Below are positions 17,950 to 25,537 of a DNA stretch of 64,000 bases, piece by piece. Below the pieces are notes generated by a model. The model was not told the origin of the DNA, did no database searches, and saw nothing but the letters and a program-made list of their open reading frames with translations. The first letter of the stretch is position 1, and each line of letters starts with the position of its first letter. Made by a program: the position numbers and the translations under genes. This DNA is from Hansschlegelia plantiphila (GTDB lineage Bacteria > Pseudomonadota > Alphaproteobacteria > Rhizobiales > Methylopilaceae), in contig NZ_BSFI01000002.1 of assembly GCF_027922265.1 (NCBI RefSeq), positions 248,001 to 312,000 on the forward strand, given 5' to 3'.

Positions 17950-19206
17950 TCAGCTTCGCCGGCGCCCGCTTTCGACGACCGTCGGAGCGCGCCTGTCCAT
18001 CCATGGCGGCTTGACGAAGCGCTCGGTGTTGAACGGATCCGGTGCGATCAGGGCGAGCGGCTTCCGCTCGGCCTGGATCTGGAAGAACAGATGCGGCAGG
18101 CCGAGCGACGGATCGTGCGTCACGTCCGGATAGGGCACGGCCGCCTGCCATTCCGGATGGTAGCGCACGATGCCGTTCACGCTGCGGTAGATCGAGCCTT
18201 TCAGCGCCTGAGCTACCTTCCGGTTCTGCTCGAACGAGCCGGGGCCGCCCGAGCCGCCGGCGAGCGACGCCGCGAGCGCGTAGTGGTGCATGGCGCTGTA
18301 GGACTGGCACCCGATCTGCGGCGTCGAGCCCTCGCCGAACCGGGCGAGGTAGCGGGCGGCGAACCGCTTGCCGATGTCGTCGCGCAGCAGTCCGATCACG
18401 GTGCTGACGATGACGCCGACGCCCTTCTTCTGGGCGATGTCGCTGAACGACTGATGCATCGCGCCATATTGCAGGTAGACGATGCTGTTGGTCGGCTTCT
18501 CCATGAACTGGAGTTGGAAGTGGGCGAGGTCGCCCGAATAGAAGTGGGTGTTCGCGATGACCGCGGGATCGGTGGCGCGGACCTCGTCGAGCACGTCGCG
18601 CCATTGACTGGTCGGCGTCTGCACGATCCGCGGTCCGAAGCAGACGCGCCAGCCGAAGCCCGCCGCCGCGGCGGCCATCGCGTGCGCGATGACGATGCTG
18701 TAGGGCTTCGATCCCGAGACGATCGCGATCCGGTCGGACTCGGGCGTCCATTGGCCGGTGTCGCGCAGCCATGAGATGAACTTGATGAAGCCCGGCCCAT
18801 ACCAGTAGTCGGCCGGGTCCGTCATGAAGCAGCCGAAATAGCGGTCAGGGTCATTCATCACCGTATCGTGGTGCTGAAGCAGCGTATTGGCGTGGACGTA
18901 GAGGATGCCGGCGTCAGCTATCGGTTCGTATTCCGAGTTCTGCGGCCCGATATTGTAGCCGTTGATGATGGCGTGGACGTCGTGCTTCTCGATGAGCCAG
19001 CGCGCAGCCGCGACGACTTCCTCCGCGGTCTGGCGGCAGGTGTCGGCGAACACCGGCTCCAGGCGACGACCGAGCAGCCCGCCGCGGACGTTGATCTCCT
19101 CGATCGCGAGGATGACGCCCTTGCGGAATTCGGCGCCGTCCGCAGCCGAAGGACCGGTGAGCGGAACCATGCTGCCGATGGGTATGGGAGCGGCTGTGGG
19201 AGACAC
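17950..19206 (-). CDS. cytosolic binding-protein-like sensor, amide/urea SBP family
   Basis: A 418-residue type I binding-protein fold without any signal peptide: the first strand IPIGSMVPLTGPSA begins at residue 8 of the GTG start, and only 23 bases separate it from the kinase gene. It resembles the binding protein of transporter 1 (21855-23141): both share AIEEIN/AMEEINA, a GQW/GTW segment, the S(I/L)VYLQYG motif and a C-terminal KPPWM/KPAPWW. It is therefore probably a copy of that transporter's receptor kept in the cytosol as a ligand sensor, as AmiC is. It could modulate the adjacent soluble kinase. The ligand may be DMF or a related amide (inference). Confidence 0.82.
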   Translation of the reverse strand: MSPTAAPIPIGSMVPLTGPSAADGAEFRKGVILAIEEINVRGGLLGRRLEPVFADTCRQTAEEVVAAARWLIEKHDVHAIINGYNIGPQNSEYEPIADAGILYVHANTLLQHHDTVMNDPDRYFGCFMTDPADYWYGPGFIKFISWLRDTGQWTPESDRIAIVSGSKPYSIVIAHAMAAAAAGFGWRVCFGPRIVQTPTSQWRDVLDEVRATDPAVIANTHFYSGDLAHFQLQFMEKPTNSIVYLQYGAMHQSFSDIAQKKGVGVIVSTVIGLLRDDIGKRFAARYLARFGEGSTPQIGCQSYSAMHHYALAASLAGGSGGPGSFEQNRKVAQALKGSIYRSVNGIVRYHPEWQAAVPYPDVTHDPSLGLPHLFFQIQAERKPLALIAPDPFNTERFVKPPWMDRRAPTVVESGRRRS

Positions 19207-19229
19207 GTCGCGGATTCCCGATCTGGCGC

Positions 19230-20774
19230 TTACTGGCCGCCGCCGACGAGCGAGGGCTCGAACAGCAGATTATGCATGAAGACCCGCAGCCGTGGCGGAC
19301 TGACCGGCTTCACCAGCACGGGAATGTCGGCGGCGCGAATGCCCTCGAGAACCTTCGGCTCGGCGTCGGCGGTGACGATCATCGCAGGAATCTTACGGCC
19401 GGCGCGTTCGCGGACGGCGGACACGACGTCGACGCCGGTGCGAGCCTTGAGATTGTAGTCGGCGATGATGAGGCGCGGCGCGGCGCCGCCTTCGATGAGG
19501 CGCAGAGCTTCGGCCTCGTTCGCCGCGTCGAACACCTCGATGCCCCAGCGTTCGAGCAGGCTCCGCATCGTCCGCCGCAGGATGTCGTCGTCTTCGACGA
19601 GAAGGACCGGGGTGCCGACGAATTCGCCCGCGACCGTTTCGGTGATCTCGGCCTCCCCGACGTCGCTGTGCCAGACGTTCCCGAACGGAACGGAGATCGA
19701 GAAGATCGAGCCGCGGTCTTCGCGCGACGTCAGACCGATCGGATGCTCCAGGAGCTGGGCGAGACGCTTCACGATGTTGAGCCCGAGTCCGAGCCCGCCG
19801 CCGGCCCCGCGCCGCGAGTCGGGCGATCGGTAGAATTCGTCGAAGATGACGGCGCGCTCAGGCTCTCTCACGCCCTTTCCGGTGTCGGCGACTTCGATGC
19901 GAAGCGACCTTCCGTCTCTCCTGCAACCGACGACGATGCCGCCGACTTCCGTGAACCGGACCGCGTTTGCGACGAAATTGCTCAGTATCCGCTCCAGAAG
20001 CGCTCTGTCGGTGGTGATCGTGCTTCGCGTCTCCACGAATCTGAGCCGTAGACCCTTTTCCTCCGCCTGATGCCGGAACTGGATGTCGAGGCGCTCGAAG
20101 AGCTGCCGCAACTGGAACGTGGAGATCCGCGGCTGGATGCGGCCGGCGTCGAGCTGTCCGATCTGCAGGAGGGCGCCGAGAAGATCTTCCATGACCGCCG
20201 CCGCGATATCCATCGCGTGCAGCATGTCGCCGCGGTGTTCGGGATCCTCTTCGTGAATGCAGTTGTAGATCAGTATCTTGAGCGATGCGAGAGGCTGACG
20301 CAGGTCGTGGTTGGCCGCGCGCAGGAAACGCGACTTGGCCTCGTCGGTCGCCTCCGCCGCCTCCTTCGCCTCGCGCAGCGCGCGCTCGTTGCGCTTGATG
20401 GTCGTGACGTCGGTCAAGGTCACGACCATGCCGCCGCCTTCGACCGGACGCTGGGACATGTTGACGACGTGTCCGTCGGCGAAGACGTAGTCGCAGTCCT
20501 TCTCGAGACCGAACTGCTCGGCTTCGGTCCGCTCCCATTCGCCGATGGCGCAGGGCTGCAGGCATTCGCGCGAATTCGCCAGAACCGATACGAACTCCTC
20601 GAACGGCATTCCGATTCTGATCGGAAACTCGAACGTCCGCCGGAAGCGGAGATTGAAGTAGGAGAGGGTGCGGTCCTTCGCCCAGAGCACGATCCCCGTC
20701 GTGACGGCGTCGAGCCCCGCGCGGATGGCTTCGAGCGTCTCCCGCTCGTCGGCGGCGAATGCGTCGTCAGCCAC
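19230..20774 (-). CDS. soluble hybrid sensor histidine kinase (PAS-HisKA-HATPase-REC)
   Basis: A 514-residue protein with no transmembrane segment. A PAS domain spans about 10-125 (GIVLWAKDRTLSYFN, with TLTDVTTIK at its end) and a short coiled coil about 128-148. The HisKA helix carries the phospho-acceptor H156 in RAANHDLRQPL. The HATPase domain (about 255-365) has N270 in NFVANAVRF, DTGKG and GGGLGLGL. A C-terminal receiver (about 388-505) has D439 in IIADYNL and K487 in VLVKPVSP. The GTG start overlaps the end of the response-regulator gene by eight bases. A cytosolic kinase next to a cytosolic binding-protein-like sensor suggests that ligand is read inside the cell. Confidence 0.92.
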   Translation of the reverse strand: MADDAFAADERETLEAIRAGLDAVTTGIVLWAKDRTLSYFNLRFRRTFEFPIRIGMPFEEFVSVLANSRECLQPCAIGEWERTEAEQFGLEKDCDYVFADGHVVNMSQRPVEGGGMVVTLTDVTTIKRNERALREAKEAAEATDEAKSRFLRAANHDLRQPLASLKILIYNCIHEEDPEHRGDMLHAMDIAAAVMEDLLGALLQIGQLDAGRIQPRISTFQLRQLFERLDIQFRHQAEEKGLRLRFVETRSTITTDRALLERILSNFVANAVRFTEVGGIVVGCRRDGRSLRIEVADTGKGVREPERAVIFDEFYRSPDSRRGAGGGLGLGLNIVKRLAQLLEHPIGLTSREDRGSIFSISVPFGNVWHSDVGEAEITETVAGEFVGTPVLLVEDDDILRRTMRSLLERWGIEVFDAANEAEALRLIEGGAAPRLIIADYNLKARTGVDVVSAVRERAGRKIPAMIVTADAEPKVLEGIRAADIPVLVKPVSPPRLRVFMHNLLFEPSLVGGGQ

Positions 20775-21438
20775 GCCCGACAGTCGCGACGCCGCCGAAC
20801 GAACTGATGGCGTAGTGGATCGCCGCCGAGCGATCCCTCAGGTTCAGCTTCTTCATGATGTTGCCGAGATGGACCCGGATCGTCTGGGTGCTGAGCTCGA
20901 GCTCCTCAGCGATCCGTTTTATCGAATAGCCGCGGCCGAGCAGGGACAGCACGTCCCGCTCGCGGACGGTCAGGGCGTCGACGTCGCGCTCCATCTGGAT
21001 CGGCGGGGAGGGCGCCGGCCTCGGTTCGCCGCTCGAGGCCGACCGCTCGATGATCCGGCGCGGGAACGAGACCTCGCCCGCCAGCACCCGCTCCAACGCG
21101 CGTTCGATCTCCAGGCCGCCGGCCGATTTGGGGATGTAGCCGATAACGCCCTGCTCGACCGACCGGAGCACGTGCTCGACGTCCTCGTGGACGGACACCA
21201 CGACGACCGGAACATCAGGAAACTGCGCGCGAAGCCGCCGGAGGCCCGCGAACTCCTCGAAGCCCGGCATCACGAGGTCCACGAGCATGAGATCGAAGTC
21301 GTCGTGCTGTGTCAGGATCGTCGCCGCTTCCTCGAAGGTTTCCGCTTCATAGGCCTCGAGCGTCTGTCGAAGTCGTCGCATCACCTGCTTGAGCGACTCC
21401 CGAACCACCCAATGGTCGTCGGCGATCAATACTTTCAT
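20767..21438 (-). CDS. NarL/FixJ-type response regulator
   Basis: A 223-residue regulator. The receiver domain (1-120) has the acidic pocket D7-D8, phospho-acceptor D54 (MLVDLVMPG) and K103 (GYIPKSAGG). A linker rich in proline precedes a LuxR-type helix-turn-helix (about 152-210, LTVRERDVLSLLGRGYSIKRIAEELELSTQTI...). It is the first gene of the minus-strand cluster and is divergent from the transporter 1 operon. The 416-bp intergenic region contains a perfect 17-bp palindrome, which makes it a plausible regulator of the DMF transporters and DMFases. That is an inference from position. Confidence 0.93.
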   Translation of the reverse strand: MKVLIADDHWVVRESLKQVMRRLRQTLEAYEAETFEEAATILTQHDDFDLMLVDLVMPGFEEFAGLRRLRAQFPDVPVVVVSVHEDVEHVLRSVEQGVIGYIPKSAGGLEIERALERVLAGEVSFPRRIIERSASSGEPRPAPSPPIQMERDVDALTVRERDVLSLLGRGYSIKRIAEELELSTQTIRVHLGNIMKKLNLRDRSAAIHYAISSFGGVATVGRG

Positions 21439-21716
21439 CTGAGCTGAACCCGACGTTTCGCCCGATCGCCGCTTTTTCTCGTTTAGCTCGCCTCAGGCCG
21501 CGGCGATCCGCCTGGGGATTGACGAAGTTGTCTCATGCCCCTCGCCGGTTTCCAAGCCGCTTGCTCTGCGGACCAACCGCTCTTTAGACGAATGGCTAAA
21601 TTGTCTAGCGATAACGTCATAGCGCTCGGGGAAGCGCGCCGTCCCAGGCTTAGCCGGCGGGGGAGAGGTCGAGGTTATCAGCGAGAAATAAAGTTTCTCG
21701 GCAAGCGTCCTGCCTC

Positions 21717-21746
21717 TTGACCGGCCGTCAGGCGGCCCCTTAGCCT
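21717..21746 (+). promoter_or_regulatory. candidate promoter of transporter 1 / DMFase I operon
   Basis: TTGACC at 21717-21722 and TAGCCT at 21741-21746 are separated by 18 bases. The same layout (TTGAC, 18 bases, TAG) occurs before the second transporter (29762-29791) and before the second DMFase small subunit (34854-34883). The -10-like part departs from TATAAT, so an alternative or activator-dependent promoter is likely. Confidence 0.45.
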
Positions 21747-21756
21747 TTCATACGTA

Positions 21757-21773
21757 CTAGATGAATCATCTAG
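21757..21773. promoter_or_regulatory. 17-bp palindromic operator candidate (CTAGAT-N5-ATCTAG)
   Basis: CTAGATGAATCATCTAG is a perfect inverted repeat about an A. It sits 10 bases after the -10-like element and about 80 bases before the binding-protein start. An element with identical outer arms and spacing lies upstream of the second transporter (29828-29844). This fits a dimeric regulator shared by both operons. Confidence 0.65.
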
Positions 21774-21854
21774 ACACATCGGGCGGGCAGTAGGCCCGAC
21801 GCCCCGCCAGACAGTGGCGACCGGGGGCGGCGCGAACGACAGGGGGACGGCTGC

Positions 21855-23141
21855 ATGACCAAGCTCACACGCCGCACGCTCGTGCAGGCCGCCGCCGCTG
21901 GCGGCGTCGCCGCCGCCTTTCCCAGCCCCTTCGTGTCGCGCGCATGGGCCGCCGAGCCGATCGTGCTCGGCGTGCCGACCTCGCAGACCGCCGCGGCGGG
22001 CGTCGCGGACGATCTCGATCATCTCAACGGCACCACGCTGGCGATGGAGGAGATCAACGCCGCGGGCGGCATCCTCGGCCGGCCCTTGAAGCTGTTCGTC
22101 ACCGACGTCGACAAGCTGTCGCCCGAAAGCTGCCAGCAGGCGATCGCGGCCTGCATCGACGCCAAGGTGCATGCGATCTCGAACGCCTTCGTGTTCGTGC
22201 CGATCCCGGCGATGGACGTCTCCGCCAAGTACAAGTGTCCCTATCTGCAGGGCAACACCCAGCGCGCCGCGACCGAGGCGTTCAAGAAGGATCCGGTCAA
22301 GTACAGCCACGTCTTCCAGACTGATCCCTCGGAAGTTCACTACGGCTACACCTATCCGATCTGGCTCGACGCGATGGAGAAGACCGGAACCTGGAAGCCG
22401 AAGAACCGCAAGGTTCACATCGTCCAGGAGCAGGTCGCCTACTGCCAGACGATCTCGCGCGCCGCTCAGGAGGCCCTCAAGAAGAGTTCGTTCGAGGTTG
22501 CGAAGGTCACCGACATCCAGTTCCCGGTTCAGGACTGGGGTCCGGTCATCCAGGAGCTCAAGGAGGTCGACGCCGGCGCGATCATGATCGACCACTGGGT
22601 GGCCGCCGAATACGCAGCCTTCTGCAAGCAGTTTCAGGCCGATCCCGTGCCGGACTCGCTGGTCTATCTACAGTACGGCCCATCGCAGCCGGAGTTTCTG
22701 ACGCTCGCGGGCGAGGCCGCCAACGGCTTCTGCTGGTCGACGGTGCTCGGCGTCTATGCGGATGAAAAAGGCAACGCCTTCCGCGCCAAGTACAAGCAGC
22801 GCTTCCCCGGCGTCATGGGGCTCGTCTACACGGGCAATGGCTATGACATCGCCCACTACCTGAAGGCGGCCTGGGAGGCGACCGGCGACCCGCAGAACTT
22901 CAAGGCGGTGTGCGACTGGATCCGCGCCAACCCCTACAGGGGCGTCTGCGGCTACATGAACATGAACAACGAATATCAGGAATCGGCTCACTTCCCTGAC
23001 AACGGCTACGAGATCACGGCCACCGAACTCGAGAAGGGCGTGAGCCAGCTTTACGTCCAGGTCCAGGACGTCGAGCACAAGATCATCTACCCATACGAGA
23101 TCAAGGAGTCCGCCCTCAAGCCCGCGCCCTGGTGGAGCTGA
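21855..23141 (+). CDS. ABC transporter 1 substrate-binding protein (amide/urea family)
   Basis: A 428-residue precursor with a twin-arginine-type signal (TRRTLVQAAAAGG, cleavage likely after RAWA near residue 31). The mature part is a type I binding protein of the UrtA/FmdD/branched-chain family: IVLGVPTSQTAAAG, TTLAMEEINAAGGILGRPL, and the shared DSLVYLQYGPS. It would capture a small amide in the periplasm and deliver it to the LivHM-type permease encoded downstream. The downstream DMFase genes suggest DMF or a methylated formamide as ligand (inference). Its closest relative in this window is the signal-less sensor at 17950-19206. Confidence 0.88.
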   Translation: MTKLTRRTLVQAAAAGGVAAAFPSPFVSRAWAAEPIVLGVPTSQTAAAGVADDLDHLNGTTLAMEEINAAGGILGRPLKLFVTDVDKLSPESCQQAIAACIDAKVHAISNAFVFVPIPAMDVSAKYKCPYLQGNTQRAATEAFKKDPVKYSHVFQTDPSEVHYGYTYPIWLDAMEKTGTWKPKNRKVHIVQEQVAYCQTISRAAQEALKKSSFEVAKVTDIQFPVQDWGPVIQELKEVDAGAIMIDHWVAAEYAAFCKQFQADPVPDSLVYLQYGPSQPEFLTLAGEAANGFCWSTVLGVYADEKGNAFRAKYKQRFPGVMGLVYTGNGYDIAHYLKAAWEATGDPQNFKAVCDWIRANPYRGVCGYMNMNNEYQESAHFPDNGYEITATELEKGVSQLYVQVQDVEHKIIYPYEIKESALKPAPWWS

Positions 23142-23902
23142 TGGCGGGCGGAGGGGCGGCGCGGTCAGACGACCCGCCGCTGTTCGCCTGCGAAGACATC
23201 CGACTTGAGCTCGGCGGCCGCTCGATCCTTCACGGCATCAGCCTCGAGGTCCGGCCCGGCGAGGTCCTCGGGATCATCGGGCCGAACGGCGCCGGAAAGA
23301 CCAGCCTGTTCGAGGTTCTGTCCGGACGCATTCAGCCGAAGAGCGGCCGCGTTCTGTTCAGGGGCGAGGACGTCACCCGTCTGCCGTTGCACGTCCGCGC
23401 ACGCATGGGGGTGGGCCGCACTTACCAGACGCCGGTGGTGCCGGACGAACTCACGGTCGGTCAGACCTTCAAGGCGGCCCGGCAGGCGTATCGTCCCTAT
23501 CTCACGCGTTTCGACGCCGAGTACGGCGCCGAGCTCGTTCACCTCAACGTCGACCATGACGAGCCGACCTCGCGGCTCGAAACGATGAACCGGCGCAAGC
23601 TCCTGCTCGCCTGTTTGCTGATGCGCCGGCCGCCGATCCTGCTGATGGACGAGCCTGCGGCCGGCCTCATCAACTCGGAGGTCGACGAGATCGACCACCT
23701 GATCCGCATGCTCTCCAAGGAGATGAACGTCGCGGTCGTCATCGTCGAGCACCGGATCGAACTGCTGGAGACGATCGCGGACCGGGTGATGGTGATGGAC
23801 GCCGGCGAGGTCATCGCCAGCGGGTCTCTGACCGATATTCTGCGGGATCCCAAGGTCCACGCCGCCTATTTCGAGACCATGGACGATGAGGCCGCGGCAT
23901 GA
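23141..23902 (+). CDS. ABC transporter 1 ATPase, LivG type, degenerate signature
   Basis: A 253-residue ATPase. Walker A is GPNGAGKTS, Q-loop in RTYQTPVV, Walker B ILLMDEPAAGL, and the switch histidine is in VIVEHRIELL. The ABC signature, normally L(S/P)xGQ, reads LETMN (146-150) followed by RRKLLLACLL, so the glycine and glutamine are lost. In heterodimeric ABC importers one site may be degenerate, so the transporter may still work with one canonical composite site. The ATG overlaps the binding-protein stop by one base (TGATG). A GTG nine bases earlier is an alternative start. Confidence 0.88.
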   Translation: MAGGGAARSDDPPLFACEDIRLELGGRSILHGISLEVRPGEVLGIIGPNGAGKTSLFEVLSGRIQPKSGRVLFRGEDVTRLPLHVRARMGVGRTYQTPVVPDELTVGQTFKAARQAYRPYLTRFDAEYGAELVHLNVDHDEPTSRLETMNRRKLLLACLLMRRPPILLMDEPAAGLINSEVDEIDHLIRMLSKEMNVAVVIVEHRIELLETIADRVMVMDAGEVIASGSLTDILRDPKVHAAYFETMDDEAAA

Positions 23903-24648
23903 CCGCGGCCTCCGCCGCGCCGCGCCCCGAGAAGCGCGAGATCCTCAAGGTGCAGGGGCTCTCCGCCGGCTATGGCCCGATGCGCGTCATCCACGACCTC
24001 GACCTCACCGTCTATTCCGGCGAGCGCGTCGGTCTGGTCGGGCTGAACGGTCATGGCAAGTCGACGCTGTTCTATGCGATCGCCGGCCTCACCGGCTGGC
24101 AGCGCGGTTCGATCCGGCTGAACGGCGCGGAGGTGGGCGGCACGCGAAGCCAGGGGCCGGGACGCTACACCCACCTCGTCGTGCGGCGCGGGCTCGCGCT
24201 GATCCCGCAAGGCGACGAGATCTTCCATGGCCTGACGGTGGAGGAGCATCTCGACTCCGGCGCCTTCACGCCGCGCGCCTGGAAGGAGCGCAAGCCGCGC
24301 AAGGACCGCGTGCTCGCGATCTTTCCGCCGCTCGTCAAGCTGCTGAAGACGCCTGTCGGCCGCCTGTCCGGCGGCGAGCGCCGCATGGTCTCGATCGGAC
24401 GCGGTCTGATGGCCGACGCCTCCCTGTTCCTCGTCGACGAGCCGTCGCTCGGTCTCGCTCCGAAGATCGGCAAGAGCGTGATGGAGGCGCTGATGAGCGT
24501 CGAGCTCGGCGACTCCGCGATGGTGATCGCCGAGCAGAACGTCGCCCTGCTCGAAGGCCGCGTCGAGCGGATCATCGGCATGCATGTCGGCAAGCTCAAG
24601 GGCGAGGCGTCGGTCGCGATGGGCTTCCAGACGCGCCGGGAGATCTGA
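23899..24648 (+). CDS. ABC transporter 1 ATPase, LivF type
   Basis: A 249-residue ATPase with Walker A GLNGHGKST, Q-loop in LIPQGDEIF, canonical signature RLSGGERR, Walker B LFLVDEPSLGL, and Q in place of the switch histidine (IAEQNV), which is normal for LivF proteins. It overlaps the LivG-like gene by four bases. Compared with ordinary LivF it has an insert around residues 75-90 (GGTRSQGPGRYTHL). Together with the upstream ATPase it would power the permease pair encoded next. Confidence 0.9.
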   Translation: MTAASAAPRPEKREILKVQGLSAGYGPMRVIHDLDLTVYSGERVGLVGLNGHGKSTLFYAIAGLTGWQRGSIRLNGAEVGGTRSQGPGRYTHLVVRRGLALIPQGDEIFHGLTVEEHLDSGAFTPRAWKERKPRKDRVLAIFPPLVKLLKTPVGRLSGGERRMVSIGRGLMADASLFLVDEPSLGLAPKIGKSVMEALMSVELGDSAMVIAEQNVALLEGRVERIIGMHVGKLKGEASVAMGFQTRREI

Positions 24649-24649
24649 C

Positions 24650-25534
24650 ATGACGGACATCGGCTTCATCGCGACCAACGCCATCGTGCTGGCCTGCATC
24701 TACGGCACACTGGCGATCGGGCTCTCCATAACCTGGTCGAGCGTCGGCCTGATCAACCTCGCCTACGGTTTCATCTTCGCGCTGTCGGGATACGGCGCGT
24801 GGCTCGCCGCGCAGTACGTCTCGACCAACGGGGTGCTGGTGCTCTGCGCCGGCGTGCTCACCGGCGCGGTCGGCGGCGTCCTGGTCTGCGCGCTCGCCTT
24901 CATCCCGATCCATGACAAGCCGAACTTCACCGTGCGGGGGCTGATCGCGACGCTCGCGATCAGCCTGATCGGGACGCAGACGCTGCTCTGGGCGTTCGGA
25001 CCGCGCTCGAAGAACCTCCCGGAGATCTTCGGCTTCTGGAAGATCAACCTCGGCGGCGTGGTGCTGACGTCCGACAAGATCGGCAACGTCGCGGTCTCGA
25101 TCATGGTGGTGACCGCGGTGCTGCTCTGGATGCGGTCGAGCCGGCGCGGCCTGGAGATCCGGGCCATGATGATGAACCCGCACGCGGCCGCGATCGTCGG
25201 CATCGGCGTGCGCAAGACCGGCTTCTACGTGATGTCGATCACCGGAGGGCTCGCGGGCCTCGCCGCTGTGCTGCTGTCGCAGACCTATTACATCTCGCCC
25301 TTCGGCGGTCTCGCGCCGATGATCAAGGGCGTCAGCATCGCGCTCTGCGGCGGCCTCGGCAGCGTGCGCGGCGCCGTCATCGCGGCGATGGTGCTCGGCC
25401 TCAACGAGGCGCTGACGAGCCGTCTGCTGGGCGGCCAGTACGTGCTGATCACCCAGTTCGCGCTGATCATCGTCATCCTGCTCATCCGCCCCCGCGGCAT
25501 CGCCGGCATCCTCGACCGCGCGCGGGAGGCCTGA
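24650..25534 (+). CDS. ABC transporter 1 permease, LivH type
   Basis: A 294-residue inner-membrane permease with about eight hydrophobic segments. LivH motifs are GLSITWSSVGLINLAYGFIFALSGY near the start and the EAA-like stretch IKGVSIALCGGLGSVRGAVIAAMVLG near residue 240. It forms the transmembrane channel with the LivM-like partner. The ATG at 24650 follows the ATPase stop by one base, so translation is probably coupled. Confidence 0.9.
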   Translation: MTDIGFIATNAIVLACIYGTLAIGLSITWSSVGLINLAYGFIFALSGYGAWLAAQYVSTNGVLVLCAGVLTGAVGGVLVCALAFIPIHDKPNFTVRGLIATLAISLIGTQTLLWAFGPRSKNLPEIFGFWKINLGGVVLTSDKIGNVAVSIMVVTAVLLWMRSSRRGLEIRAMMMNPHAAAIVGIGVRKTGFYVMSITGGLAGLAAVLLSQTYYISPFGGLAPMIKGVSIALCGGLGSVRGAVIAAMVLGLNEALTSRLLGGQYVLITQFALIIVILLIRPRGIAGILDRAREA

Positions 25535-25537
25535 GCC

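Larger units (their letters stand above)
21439..21854. other. divergent control region between response regulator and transporter 1
   Basis: This 416-bp gene-free stretch lies between two divergent operons. It contains a promoter-like pair (21717-21746), a 17-bp palindrome (21757-21773) and a looser inverted repeat, TTTAG-N8-CTAAA, near 21583-21600. A possible 61-residue frame at 21535-21720 has no family pattern and was not called. Confidence 0.6.

Noticed and set aside
21535..21720. A 61-codon frame in the divergent control region
   Set aside because: Low pattern and basic composition, and it runs through promoter-like elements.
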